A stretch of 64,000 nt of DNA from Hyparrhenia diplandra (taxonomy: Eukaryota; Streptophyta; Magnoliopsida; Poales; Poaceae), in assembly GCA_015847255.1 (NCBI GenBank), contig JADLZK010007347.1:248001-312000 (forward strand). Reading direction: 5' to 3'. The notes under the pieces were generated by a model that made no database searches, was not told the DNA's origin, and saw nothing but the letters and a program-made list of their open reading frames with translations. A program made the position numbers and the translations under genes. Positions 32,136 to 44,478 of this stretch are shown piece by piece (position 1 is the first letter of the stretch; each line of letters begins with the position of its first letter).

Positions 32136-35100
32136 TTACCCTGCGAAATCATGCAGCAATTGAGACCCCATAAGGTCTCTGTACGGCAGCAACGGTTCTT
32201 GCTCGTCACCTTGCAACATCAATGGTCGCTGGTGCATCATCGTCGACGAAAATTGCTGCTGTTGGAGCCCTAGGGTAAGCGACACGGCGCCTCCGTGACT
32301 CCCATGCATGCTCGGATAACTACTGAACAGATGGTCACTGCCGCCGCCATCTGCAGTCAAAATGGAGGATGAAATCATGGAGCTGCCAGGGTTCCCAGCA
32401 CTAGCTCGGAAGTGGATATGATCTCCTCCAATGGTGGCGGCCGACGTTGTGTTCATCTGCTCAGGTTTGATGACGACGCCACCGCTAGGGTTTTGAGTGG
32501 CGTCTGATTTCTCATTCACTTCTTCCGTGTACATCTCCTCTATCATTGGCTTCCACAGCCTCACCCTGGCGTTGATGAACCAATTGGAAACCTAGAAAAG
32601 AAATTTGAGAGAAGTGTTCACTCACATCCTTTTTTGCGAAAACATATGAAAAGCAGATAGGTTCTGACACTGATTATTATGCTCTCTTTTATCAGAACTT
32701 TGTGTTTGAGATTGCTTGGTTGGCAGTGCCATTTTTGTAATAAGATTTTTTTTAAAAGATCAGGAAGAGCCATAGGCTCCTACTGTAAAAGAATTAATAA
32801 AACCAAGTGTCAAAAGAATTATTACAAAATGATGGGGTTGTATTAAGATTTAGCTATATGCATCGATTGATGCAGAGGCTGAGATATTAATATATTCCCT
32901 TTTAAAAAAAAAAATACTCTCTTCTACACAACCTAAGGAGATAACGGCGACATATATATAATAACCGGTCCCATATCAAGCACTACCAAAAAGGTGGAAT
33001 TCTCCTAGTGTTTTTAAGTAGCAATAAAACACTACCACTAGTTATAGCATATGGAAATTTCAGTATGAGGCATTTAGTAGGGAAAGTTTGTACTAAATTT
33101 TGAATGCTAAAACACTAGGAGAAGTGTAAAACATTAGGAGAAGTCCACATCACTAGGACTCTAGGAGAAATCTAAAATGCTGGTAGTATTAATTGAATAT
33201 GTGGAAAGAAAAACACTGAAATCTAGTCCACACGTTCATAATAGGGACAGATACAGGTGGTGGTTGGGTATAGTGCATAACAAGGAGTGTGTGAATTAAT
33301 AAGCACATTACTATTGTTTATATATTTTGGTTAGCTCTCTTGAACCTGACGAACTGTTTTTTTCCCCCTTGAAGTGTTACCTGACGAACTGTAACAAACA
33401 GTATGTAGCTGTCCAGTTACTGTGTACACCTGCTGATGCAATTTGACCTAGGCATGGATCATGCATAAATAAATCTAGTAAATGTATGCTACTATGAATT
33501 ATTACCTGGCTTCTTGACAATCCTGTCTGGCGCGCCAGAATGTGCTTGTCCACATCATTTGGATACCTGCATCAGTTCAGCATCATCGTCAGATCCATGG
33601 AGCGATTTAATTACCTCCATCGGTTGTTAATTAGTATAATTAATCTGAATGAAAAAAAAAACTGGTAAAGAAACTAGAGTGATGATGAATGCAGGGATCG
33701 AGGGACGACGACGACGTACGGGTGGAGGAAATGCTCGAAGAGCCAGGCACGGAGGACGGCGACGGCGCGCTCGGGAAGGCCGCGCTGTGGCCGCCATGGG
33801 TAGTTTTCAATGGTGCCCGGGTGCTGGAACGCCCGCTGCTGCCGCAGGCACTGGTCCAGCACCTTGAGCCTCGGCGTGTCGCCCTTGGTGGCGCCCGCCG
33901 CCGTGGCCGCCGCACCAGGCCCGCCGTCACGCTCCCCCATGGCCTTCCTCAGCGCGCGCACTTGCGCCACCAGCGCGTCCCGCAGGCACCGGAAGTGCCG
34001 CGACATGGCGCGCAGCGCCAGCCTCGTGTACACCTGCGACGCGCCGGCTCCGGCCACCGCCTCGAACGACACCTCCACTGACCTCATCTGCTCACGGTAT
34101 CGCCGGTACCGCCTGTCCACCTGCCCATGATTCATTGGTTTATTTGCATATGTTTGTCATCGATACTTCATATATCCTGTCTAGTATATAAAATTGATAT
34201 AATAGTGTTCCTATATATATAGCAGTTGATCTGATCGATACTTAAGGTCGTTCTAGGTGATCGTTTGTCATTTCATACATCGCTTTCTTATATTGGAAAA
34301 AGAAGAAAAAATGACTCTTTTTGCTAGGGGAAGTGTTTGTCAACGGCAGATAAATATTTTATTTTAGGTTATTAGTTGATATATAGGTAATAAAATATTA
34401 ATCAAATAAAAAAACAGTGCATCACACATCAATATCTAGTATTAGTCTTGTCTCTGAGGTAGCAAGCAAGATGCCTCTATAAATGGGGTGCAAAGCTAGG
34501 CGATAAGTGAGAACAGAAGTTTCTCAAAGTAAGTACATATATAGTGGCCGTGTCACTAGCTAGCAGCTAGCCCTCCACTATTTGCCAATGTCGACATGTG
34601 TGGATTCCTTTCGAGGAACGTAACATGCGTTGTGACCATGGAACTCTTCAAAAGGCAACAGTGATTAGCAATAATGGGCCAAGAACCGACGACTACACTA
34701 ATAATTCAAATCAAAATAAAAATCCAGATGGATAGAAATCCAAAAAAAAGTATGCATGCACCAAGCAGGAGTACTACTATTTACTAGATATATATGGTAA
34801 AGTAACAATTACCTCAATGGTATCAATTGAAGGAAAAAAAAAAACCTAGTACATGAATTTCTTGCTGCATGCATGCTTGTATATGTAAGGGTAAAAAGAC
34901 CTTGCACATGTACAGCAGCTATAGCCTACCTCTTCAACCATGGACAAGAGCCTGGCCTTCCTCCTCTCAAGCTCCAAGAGATCCATGGAGCTCAGGGACC
35001 GGTGCCCCCAAAGGCCAGAGGAAGACGACGACGTCTCCACGTCGTCCCACTTGCCTGCTGCTGCTGCTTTCGGAGCTCTCTTGTTCATGGCGTGCAGGTC

Positions 35101-35546
35101 CCCTTTGAAGGCTGCAGAACTCGCTGAGCAGGTCCTGCACGGGGCCCAGATACTTTGAGCTCCTGAGCTGGAACGGCTGCATGGTCGGCGTCGTCGGCAG
35201 CTGGTTGTGGTTAGGTAGTGCCAACGACGACACCGCCGGCGGCGTCACGGCGAACTGTGCCTCCGCCTCATGATGGCTGAACAGCGACGACGAACCTCCC
35301 GCCGTGTTGTCGTCGTAGTTGTACAGGGGAGAGGGAGACCGCGGCTTGCGGCGCCCATGCCGCCACCGCGTCGTCGGCGGCGGCGAGGACGCGGTGAGGC
35401 ACGCCTCCTCCTACGGGCATGCCGTTGCCGTCGACATGGAGCCCGAGGATGTGGTCGAAGTGGTGGGGTGGGGGCGTCGCCTCCATGGCCACCGTGTTCG
35501 GAGGCGGCGGCGAGAAGTCGAGGAGGTGTGGATGGTGGACGGCCAT
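32136..35546 (-). CDS. BEL1-like TALE homeodomain transcription factor, two frame breaks in exon 1
   Basis: Four exons on the minus strand: 34930-35546, 33720-34120, 33506-33566 and 32136-32591. Exon 1 starts [11 protein letters not shown] and carries the SKY motif ([16 protein letters not shown]) near its end. The BELL domain continues through exon 2 ([21 protein letters not shown] to ALRKAM). The TALE homeodomain spans exons 2-4: [18 protein letters not shown], then [17 protein letters not shown], then [15 protein letters not shown] with its asparagine for base contact. A ZIBEL motif, VSLTLGL, lies near the C-terminus. BELL proteins pair with KNOX partners to control meristem and organ boundaries. 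The joined exons are two bases too long: one extra base near 35330-35345 (before LYNYDDNT) and one near 35113 (before GDLHAMNKR). With both ignored the protein is about 510 residues. Everything after exon 1 is intact. Confidence 0.88.
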
Positions 35547-35797
35547 GGACGATCCGCGCACGCGCCGGCCGGCCGCACCACAGTTAACTTGGATCAATTG
35601 GCCGGCGAGCAAGAGGGAGAAGAGAGAGCACACACTGATATGCTTAGATTTCGTTGCTACCTAGATTGACCCTTTTTTTCTATATGACTTTAAAAGAAGT
35701 TGCAAATAAAGATGCTACGGCAAAGCGTGTAGTAGCTATGCATGTGTTCCCTTCCTCTTACCACATAAATACATATGCCTACTAATTAGAGAGTGTG

Positions 35798-35805
35798 TAT
35801 TTATA
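35798..35805 (-). promoter_or_regulatory. TATA box of the BEL1-like gene
   Basis: Minus-strand TATAAATA about 250 bases upstream of the ATG at 35546. It would imply a 5' UTR of some 220 bases, plausible for this family. Confidence 0.45.
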
Positions 35806-36375
35806 CACACATATAGCATAGCTTTTGTGTAGTGTGTGAAGTGCTCCGATTAGTGCAAACAGCACAAGTGTGTGCCCAAAATGGAGGAGAATTTGAAGGT
35901 AGGGGTTTGTGAGGGAGGTGGGGGTTCAAAAGTAATTCAACTAGGAGTATATTGGATATGTGGGGGCTACCAAAGTGATGCCTGTTTAGAAGTTGGACTA
36001 TATATGCTTTTTTTTTTAGAGAGCCTATATATGCTTTGTGAGGCACTTGTTATGCTTATGCAGTGGTCGATCACCTCTCCTAGGATGTATGGACGATATG
36101 GATCAGCATCATCTTCACATGCCGAGAAATAAATTCTATATGGTACCTAGGCTCTCTCTCTCGCTCCCTCTGTCGGTCCCTTCTTCCCACTCTATTTGCT
36201 TCAAATCAAATTTTGTCACATCAAAGTAGTGTAGGTACTAGGTCATATATAGTATATGACAGGTTGCTACCATTTGATTGAATATAGGATTGTTAAGGTA
36301 AAATAAGGTGAGGAATTAATAGCAGTAAAATAACACGCAACAAATGAATTTATGATCAAATAATGAACTATAATA
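35806..36375. other. Upstream region of the BEL1-like gene
   Basis: AT-rich, no gene. A short duplication of AGCCTATATATGCTTTT-like sequence near 35996-36040 surrounds a T run. Confidence 0.35.
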
Positions 36376-36517
36376 CTCCCTTCCAAATTATAAGTCGTTT
36401 TGACTTTTTTTTGGCTTATCCATTTTGTTACGCACTGATTTATTATTATATCTCGATGCATAGCAAAATAGATGTACCCAGAAAATCAAAACGATTTATA
36501 ATTTGAAACGGAGGGAG
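36376..36517. mobile_element. Stowaway MITE
   Basis: The left end CTCCCTTCCAAATTATAAG matches the right end read inward, CTCCCTCCGTTTCAAATTAT. TA lies at both borders (36374-36375 and 36518-36519). 142 bases, AT-rich and non-coding. Confidence 0.88.
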
Positions 36518-38221
36518 TACTGAAGCTCACTACTAAATACTACAAAAAGGATCATAAAAAAATACTAAATACTACAAAAGATGCATTTTGAGGTTTCCAG
36601 AAATTAAAATTATAAATAGCAAAGTATATATATATATTCCAATGAATGAATTATTCGCCTTAGCTTGTACATCATCCATGGCCGGGCGGTGGACCTGTTG
36701 GCTTCCGAGCAACTTGGCAATTGTGGTCCAAGCTTGGACTGCGACACCATTTCAATTTGCATCGCTAGCTAGCAGAAAAGCTTGTAGCTCTTCTCTTCAT
36801 CTGCATCCACCAATGGAAGCCGATTGGCCACACAGGGACGTGTACGAACATTCAACTCCGATAATGAAACGATTTATTTTTTGATTTATAAATAAATGCT
36901 CCGACGACGCAATGTCTAAGTTTCCTGTAGCCAGGAGTGCGTGACAGGAAAATGTATCTGCCCTGCAATGTTGAAAGCATCATGCAACTAATTTATAAAT
37001 TAAGTGTCCGCCAAATAGGCCATCATGAGATCAGACCAATAACCCCACCGGGTTAATGCACCTAGGACGACCTAGCTTGCATTGCAATGCATTGTTCTAC
37101 AACATGTGTCCACACTACTCTTTGTTGCACCTATATATGTTGATCATGCATGTCCATACCTCACTTTATTTCCCATGCATGCATCCACATAAAGAAAATA
37201 TAAAGCAGCTATGTTTAGAAATTGTGGAATTGGCCATGGTTTCCAATAGTGCATTTTTTGCATTCTTCTGAAAAGGATATTTATGTATAGAGGCAAGGTG
37301 TATGTTCATATAGGGGCGAGAGCGTTATGCACGTGTCATTTGGATTGTCCATACCATATATTGAAGGAAAATACTGTAAATTTTGTGTGTGCAAAGGAGG
37401 GTTGTACTCCATCTATTCCAAATAGTAATTTGACCATTTTGGTTTTCTAGATACACAGTATAAACGTTATGTATTTATAAAAACAAAGACGCCCTTGAAT
37501 TTGAAAGACAGAAAGTATAATTATTGGTCATGCCTACATCAAAAAGAAATTATATACATTTCTACGTGAAACAGCATGCTGAAGTGGGCGCGAGCAGACA
37601 ACAGCCCTCCTTCAATTTTCTGTGCGGAACACACTGGAATTAATAAAGTGGGCGCGAGCGAGGCGGCCGTGCCGGTGCTGGTACGGTGTGGCCAAATTTC
37701 GTGCGTGTCAGCATCAGCTATAGCTAGCATGCATCATCACTTAGTACATGCGCCCATTACGTACTATGACCACAATAACTTACTACTAGTATTTTCATTG
37801 TGCACACATATATTGTGTGCCCGTGACGACTGTGGAAAAACAGAATTGGTGGAGAGAGTTACTTTTGAGCTATCGATCATATCCATGGAATGAAGGTGAA
37901 TAATTCCACGTGCGCTTATTATCTCTCGATGGATCGGTCGGTCCCAGATGGATGGACCACAGTAAAGTTAGTTGGAGCTGGGCACATCAACGGCCCTACA
38001 CGGTTGTACGGTGTGATGGCTACAGACGAAATGACCTGCCTGTCAAGCCAACCAATGCATAAGTTTGCGCGCATGTGGCTAAATTGTGTGCTCGCATCAT
38101 ATTCAGCACCCGGCCTGCATGCCGGGGGTTTTTTTTTTTTCCATAACAGCCGTTGTTTTATTTCATTGAATATATAAGCATGGTTACAATACGAGTATAC
38201 GACCTGGCACAAAAAAACTAG
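36518..38221. other. Intergenic spacer
   Basis: No supported gene. A worn Stowaway-like piece starting TACTCCATCTATTCC lies near 37408-37520. A T run occurs at 38129-38140. Confidence 0.4.
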
Positions 38222-38915
38222 AAATTCGGTCCTGGTTCGGTTCTAGGTTTATGAGAACCGAACTTGACCGAAATTAATACGGTCAAATCGGTTCTAGCCT
38301 TCGGTTAACTGAGACCTGAAATAACCAAAGTTTGTATAAAATACACTCATACAGATCAGGCCTAGCCCAAACAAACCCTAAGCAGTAGTATAACTCAGTC
38401 ACTCCACCGTCCTCCCCATCTCCCCGCCCCCGACCCTACCACGCTGGCTAATGGCGTCAAACCGCTACTCCTGCCCCGGGCGCTCCCGGCTCCGGCCCAC
38501 CCCTCCCCGACCCCCAACCCCCTCTCCCCGACCGACAACCCAATAGCCGGCACAATGGCGACCACTACCTCCTTCCCCATCCCATTGATCGGCGCCCATG
38601 TAAAGACAACGCCCATGCTTTCCTACCCCCACGCGGAAACAAGCGGCGAGGCTTAACTACTTGATGGCGAGTAGGGCATGGCGAGGCATGGCGGTGAGAA
38701 GGATGAAGAGAGGTACGGCGGCGAAAGTGAGGCATGTGTGATTACGTGTGCTTTTTCCCCTCTTTTCGTGGCACCTCGGTTAGTTCACTTGGAACCGGAA
38801 CTGAACCGAAATAATCGGAAACCGAATTCAATGGGTTCCTAAATTCCAAAGGAACCAATCGGTTACTATTTCTTGAGGACCCAAATTTGTCAAGAAACTG
38901 AGGAACCGAGCTAAT
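38222..38915. repeat. Transposon-like unit rich in CGGTT / AACCG words
   Basis: CGGTTC, AACCGAA and CCGAAAT words cluster at 38225-38320 and again, largely inverted, at 38770-38910, around a GC-rich core (38390-38720). This is the pattern of subterminal repeats in a DNA transposon derivative. Exact ends and target duplication not determined. Core frames are low-complexity. Confidence 0.4.
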
Positions 38916-39086
38916 CAAGCATATTATACTTCATATATCAATGAATACACATCTAGATTTTTTTTTCCATGCCAAGACATCATCTATACAAACAACCCAT
39001 ATGGAACAATATCAAGCAATATGGTGACTTAATCTCACGAGAAATACTTGAATCAAGAGAGGACACCAAGATTTAATGAAAACCCC

Positions 39087-39088
<2 letters not shown>

Positions 39089-39122
<34 letters not shown>
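39089..39122. repeat. (TG)17 microsatellite
   Basis: Uninterrupted TG dinucleotides, followed by a G-rich stretch and a short (GA)n run up to about 39157. Confidence 0.97.
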
Positions 39123-39124
<2 letters not shown>

Positions 39125-39856
39125 GGGGTGGGGGTGGGGGGGGGAGAGAGAGAGAGCGCCAAGGTGACGGTGATAAAATTCCACCATGAGATGAATCAAA
39201 TATAGGAGGTGAGAGCCAACAAGTATGAAGAGGATCCAATGCAAATCCCCCTCAGATATCACTCTTTTGGTGGTGGGATCGATAGATGAAAACCTCTCTA
39301 CTCCTCACCCTAACCCTAGCTCTCAAGAACCCATGGGGCAGAAGGCTTATTAGCTCCACTTTTTAGAATGCTTAGGGGCTTCAGATTATCACAAACAACC
39401 CCAATTTCAGCATGCAACTTGTATAGGTCATTGTTTTGCATAAGAAATGAGTTAATTGGCTTCGAAATGTTAAAATTTGGAGCTACACATCACAAAGACA
39501 TCAGCAGCCGCTGCGAAGTATTGACTTCGGTGATTTCCCATAGTTGTGTGTTTCCTAATCATATTCTAAAGAGGCAACAAGATGAAATATGCTCATAGAA
39601 TTGTAATCTAGCGAATGACGGCAAACCATATAGTTGCAAGTTTTTTTCAACCATCTTTATCCATCCTTCATCCTAGAATTGCATCCTTTTTTTCGAATGG
39701 AGGTCTGTATAGCTTTAGCTTTTCCCAAGCAAAATGCATGAAAAATAATAGTTTACCATGGAGACATCAAATCCCCATATGTACATCCCTCAAATTTATT
39801 TAACGACAAATAGCCTCCATACTCCTATGATGCTTTTGCTACGAGATCGATACATA

Positions 39857-40116
39857 CTCCCTTCGAGATGGTATTAGAAGTCGTTTAGGATAGTGACACG
39901 GTCTCCAAAACACAACTTTGACCTCTTATTATTATAAAAATATTTATGAAGATGTGATATATGTATACTTTTATCAAAAGTTTTTTTTAAGACAAATCAA
40001 CTCATATAATTTTACATTTACAAACTCAACAACTTAAAAGTTATTGATGATTTATATTCGGATGTTTGACCTAAACCTTGTCCAAAATGAGTTCTAATAC
40101 CAACCCGGAGGAAGCA
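39857..40116. mobile_element. Worn Stowaway-like MITE
   Basis: The left end CTCCCTTCGAGATGGTATTA pairs with the right-end complement beginning about TTCCTCCGGGTTGGTATTA. TA precedes the left end. The right border is degenerate, so the end is approximate. AT-rich, non-coding. Confidence 0.6.
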
Positions 40117-41500
40117 TGTACTGAGGAAAATGAGATGGAGACCGATTTGTTTTTGGACCAATAGCCCCCATGCAATTGGAGTATTGTATATCTATTATAT
40201 TATCAATAGCCGACGGTGAAAACAAAAATTCCGTGCAGTTGACAAATGCATCCCCTAACTACCTTATTACATCACAGAAAAGGGGACGTGGCAAAATTAA
40301 GGCTCCCCGAAATGGTGGGAGAAATTCAATTATAATGACACAATCCATGTTAGATATATATAGGACTGTTAGATAGGGGTCACGAAAGGACTTGAAGCAG
40401 CCACGTTTGATCCTAGACTGGGATAACCATCACCACCGTACCATCGACCAACCAACATACATGAAAGGAACGTATATAAATATAAATATTTCTAATAAGA
40501 AAAGTAAACAAGTAATGTTGTCTATTAAGTTAGCTGAAACAACAACAACAAAGAAAAGTCAGCAAGGATCTTTTTGTGGATTTAAAGTTTAATTATTTGC
40601 AGCCAGATTCCAATTCCAATTATGCATGGCCGCATGCAGTCCCACATCACCAAAATGAAAAGGAACTAGCCAGTTGCACGGTGAAGGCAAATTGACCTCT
40701 GCACTTCTGCAGGGATTGTTGTTGAGTGCGTAACTCCTGCAAAAACTGAAATAAAATTCTCCTTTCTTTAACAAAAATGGGACTTGTTATATTTCAGCCA
40801 CCAACTAGCACCCATCAGATTAATATCCGTTGGTGTATTATATTGACACAAGCAGTAAAACAGGTCCGCAACTACCATCGTAACCTTGAATACAGTAAGT
40901 AGAGATTTCAGGCAACTTACTAATAGGAAAGGTGACCAAAAAAATATATTGTAAACTGTGTGCAGAGAATCATTTTCAGACAAACGATCACCGCGTGGTT
41001 AATGGGCCCGATGTTCCCAGGCCCAGGTTGCTTTGGTCTGCGTCCCAAAAAGAAAATCAACTGGGCCAAGCTGCCATCAGAATAAGAACACCGTCGCCGC
41101 GTACCTACCTACCTTTTCAACCTGTTGTTGCTTTTTTTAAAAAACTTTTGAACCTGTTGTTATGCATTATATTCATCGAACCGGTAATCACTGAAATTAA
41201 AATGGTTTTCATTTTTATAAATAAATAAAAAGAATTAGGTCATCAATCCCATCTCCAGCATATGCCTTGTAAGCTGTCGGCCACGGCCGGCCGTCGTGAA
41301 AAAGAACACACGACAGAATTATTGACCAATCTCAAAGCCTATATATCGTATCGTACGTGCGCCCAACAACGAACTCGACACGATGCATAGAGCTGTGTAA
41401 GTACAGCAGGTATACTCCCTCCCTCTCATCTCACATCGATCAACGTGCTGCCCAACACAACACGTCGTCGTACCGGCCGGCCGGCCCGGCCGGCCTGCTT
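40117..41500. other. Upstream spacer of the expansin gene
   Basis: AT-rich to about 41270, then increasingly GC-rich. A perfectly self-complementary run of CCGGCC units lies at about 41473-41495, immediately upstream of the TATA box. No gene. Confidence 0.4.
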
Positions 41501-41506
41501 TATAAA
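41501..41506 (+). promoter_or_regulatory. TATA box of the expansin gene
   Basis: TATAAA 135 bases upstream of the ATG at 41636, next to GC-rich CCGGCC palindromes. Strong consensus and sensible spacing. Confidence 0.65.
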
Positions 41507-41635
41507 CCACGTCAACCCGCTCGTCAGTGTAACACCCTTCGCATTCCACCTCCATATCGATCCACCAAGGGTCGTCGACGGCCGGCCGGACGTACGGCGG
41601 CTACATACACATCACATTACAGTTGGATCGTTCGT

Positions 41636-42570
41636 ATGGCGTCGACAGCTCCGGCGATCGTCGCCGTCGCGGCCTTGGTCGTGGCAGCAGCGCACCTCGC
41701 GAGCGCCAGCGGCTATTACCAGCAACAGCAGGCCGCCGCGCCCTTCACGACGTCGGACTGGCAAGACGGCAGCGCCACCTTCTACGGCGACGACTCCGGC
41801 CTCGGCGCAGACTTTGGTTTGTACTACTACGTTCACGCTTATTTGGTGATGTCGATGCATGGTGGAACACATGTATGTGCTTGTGCCTTTGCATGCAAAT
41901 GATCATTGGAACGTATGCATGCAGGCGGCGCGTGCGGGTACGGCGCCAACGACATCAATCGCTCTACTCGACGCGCACGGCGGCGCTGAGCACGCCGCTG
42001 TTCGCGAGCGGCGCCGGGTGCGGGCAGTGCTACGAGCTGCGGTGCGTCAACTCCCGGTGGTGCAACCCGGGCTCGCCGTCCGTCGTGGTCACCGGCACCA
42101 ACCTCTGCCCACCCAACTGGTACCTGGCCAGCGACAACGGCGGCTGGTGCAACCCGCCGCGGCAGCACTTCGACATGGCGCCGCCGTCGTTCCTGATCCT
42201 GGCGCAGCGGGTGGCGGGCATCGTCCCCGTGCAGTTCCGCCGCGTGCCGTGCCAGCGCTCCGGCGGGATCAGGTTCACCGTGCGGGGAAACTACTGGTGG
42301 CTCCAGCTCTACGTCATGAACGTCGCCGGCAGCGGCGATATCGGCGACCTGGCCGTTAAGAGGGCCGGCGAGCCGGACTGTAGCTACGTGCCGGCGTCGC
42401 ACAGCTGGGGCATCACGCATCAGGTGTTTGCCGCGCTCGGCAACGATAAGGGCCTCGTCGTCAGGATCACCAGCTACAGCTCGCCGCAGAAGACCATCGT
42501 CGTCGACGATGCCATCCCCGCCGGCTGGTGCACTGGACTCTCCTACCAAGGAACCAACAACTTCTATTGA
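41636..42570 (+). CDS. Alpha-expansin, two exons, frame break early in exon 2
   Basis: Exon 1 (41636-41816) encodes a signal peptide (about residues 1-24) and TSDWQDGSATFYGDDSGLG. A 108-base intron in the canonical expansin position (within GG of FGGACGYG) leads to exon 2 (41925-42570). Exon 2 holds the double-psi barrel with GACGYG, CGQCYELRC, the conserved HFDMAPPSF, and then the carbohydrate-binding domain ending GWCTGLSY. Expansins are secreted and loosen cellulose-xyloglucan contacts at acid pH without hydrolysis. The frame entering exon 2 (ACGYGANDI) meets a stop at 41987-41989. The rest (YSTRTAALSTPLF onward) is in another frame, so two extra or one missing base lies within about 41954-41966. 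All later hallmark residues are preserved, which argues for a very recent break or a sequence error. Otherwise about 275 residues. Confidence 0.85.
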
Positions 42571-43104
42571 TTATTACTCCACATATATATATTCTTATTC
42601 ATGTATCATCACAGATCGATCGTCGATATGCATGCATGATGCTTACATTAATTTCAGTTGTTTTTCGCTTCCTAGACTGGATGCTCGCTTTTAATTAATT
42701 TGGTTTTATGGGTAATTGGTCTTATTCAGTTTAAATTGAGTATGCGTCTTTTTCTTGTTTTTGTAAAAAGAACAATCTTTTGCCTTGACCAATGTACTTT
42801 ATTATGAATACAGGATATAAATATATCCCTGAAATGTGTTTGTTTTCTGATAGCGTTGCACCTGAACAGAGCATGCAGCAATTGTTTTTTCAGCAATTGT
42901 TAATTGTAAAATCAAAGTGTCCCCATGTTGCACAAGGCAACCGGAGTTCGTGCCAACGACGACGACGTTTAAGATTTGATGAACAATAAACTTCTACTCC
43001 TATAACTTGTAATATTAAAAAAAAAAGAGTCACCAAAATATTTATTTATTTATATAAAGTTATATATACGTCATTTATTTCATGGCTCCCTCTAGCTAGC
43101 TTAT
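42571..43104. other. 3' flank of the expansin gene
   Basis: AT-rich probable 3' UTR and spacer, no gene. Confidence 0.4.
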
Positions 43105-43520
43105 CTTAAAGTTGTATATCGAGAGCCATTTCGGCTCGGCTTCGCTTCTCGGCTCGTTAGGATAAGAGCTAGCTTGGCTTGGCTCGTTATCTTAACGAGC
43201 CAAAAGTCCAACTTCGAGCTGGCTCGTTAAGCTTCGTGAGCTAAGTGTACAAAAATACACAAATATAATATTTGTATGTATATAAAGTTTAAAAATAGTA
43301 ATAATATAAAAAATCCCTGAATGTGTAGCTCGTTTGGCTTCCGAGCCGCATTTCGCAAAGTTAGCTTCGAGTTGGTCTCGTTATAGCTACCGAGCAAAAT
43401 TTAGCTCGGCTCGACTTGTTATTCTAATGAGGGCGAGTCGAGCCGAGCCAAACCAATTTTACGAACCGAAGCGAGCTAATGAGAGCTTTGAGTTTTTCGT
43501 CCATCTTTAGCTAAACTGCA
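43105..43520. repeat. Fold-back element rich in GGCTCG / CGAGCC words
   Basis: GGCTCGGCT, GGCTCGTTA and AACGAGCC words alternate in both orientations at 43125-43250 and 43325-43490 around an AT-rich centre. The segment can fold on itself. It looks like a MITE-type derivative, but I could not fix the ends or the superfamily. Confidence 0.5.
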
Positions 43521-43685
43521 TAGCATGTTTGCAAGCCTACACTTTATCTACACGATAGTAGAATCATGTAAGAGAAAAGTAGAACTAGTTGGCAAAAATG
43601 TCTTGCCTTTTCCATTACATAGCTTGAGATTATATGTCCCTCCTAAAGTCTCAGTATAATTAACTTGAGTAAACAAGTTAATTAT

Positions 43686-43905
43686 TAGAGTAACTCCAGC
43701 ACAAGCACACAGGCCCTCAAATAAGTCCCTACTTTATTATTTTGTTAAGGGTGTCTAAAAATCAACTCCAACAGAGTTATCATATACTGTAGATTTCTAT
43801 TTTCTAGGCCCTCCCAAATCCCACCGAGCCCCTAGGAATAGAAGCCTCCTATTCAGCCTTCCACAAATCGCATGCAGCCATTCGTGTTTCAGTTTCACCA
43901 TGCAT
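43686..43905. repeat. Remnant of a PIF/Harbinger-like element
   Basis: The left end GAGTAACTCCAGCAC, an AACTCCAACAGAG repeat and the AGGCCCTC and GCCCCTA words resemble the left ends of the elements at 21266 and 30348. No matching right end was found nearby, so it is truncated or worn. Confidence 0.4.
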
Positions 43906-44171
43906 AGCACAATAGCACATGCCTTTTCGCTCTGTTCAGTTATCTTTGGGATCAGAGATTCAGACTCCACCATCGGACGGTTGTGAGCCAGGAGCTGAAC
44001 GTCTACGTTCAGCCCATACTCAGTCGGGCCGGCCCATAATCACTATTTCGAATCTGTTAGCCTTATGGGCTTCTTTATCAGCCTGTTCATCTGGGTCAAG
44101 GCCCATTGTGCACATGCCCATCCACTCATGGTTTATTACCAAAAAGTGTTTCTTCCAGTTCAGCTAAATCT

Positions 44172-44478
44172 GTCAAGGGGCTCATAGCCTTGATGGCAAA
44201 GACCATTGGTTAGGGGGCTTCCACCCGAGGGTTCAAATCCCGGGTGCGACACGATATCCCTGGATTTATTTCAGGATTTCGGCGGGCGCGCATTAAGTGG
44301 TAGGCGGCGTCCCCCGTCGACGCGAGGCGTGCGTGGTGACCGTGAACTTCAAGATTGCCGGCTCAGTCCTTCGAAGGTGCTTCATAGGGGTAGGGTTTGC
44401 GTACGTGTGTTCATAGGGGTGAGTGTGCGTGCGTATTGAGCGTCTCGCGTTGTCTTGTGTAATCTAAAAAAAAAAAAA
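44172..44478 (+). mobile_element. tRNA-derived SINE
   Basis: The head contains a box A-like TGGCAAAGACC and a box B-like GGGTTCAAATCCC, about 30 bases apart (44192-44243), which is a pol III internal promoter layout. A GC-rich body and an A13 tail (44466-44478) follow. The flanks carry an imperfect target duplication, about AGTTCAGCTAAATCT before and AGTTCCAGCTAAATCC after. The body end, GGTGCTTCATAGGGGTAGGG, recurs inverted at 19468-19665. It is not a functional tRNA gene because no cloverleaf acceptor pairing is present. Confidence 0.75.
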
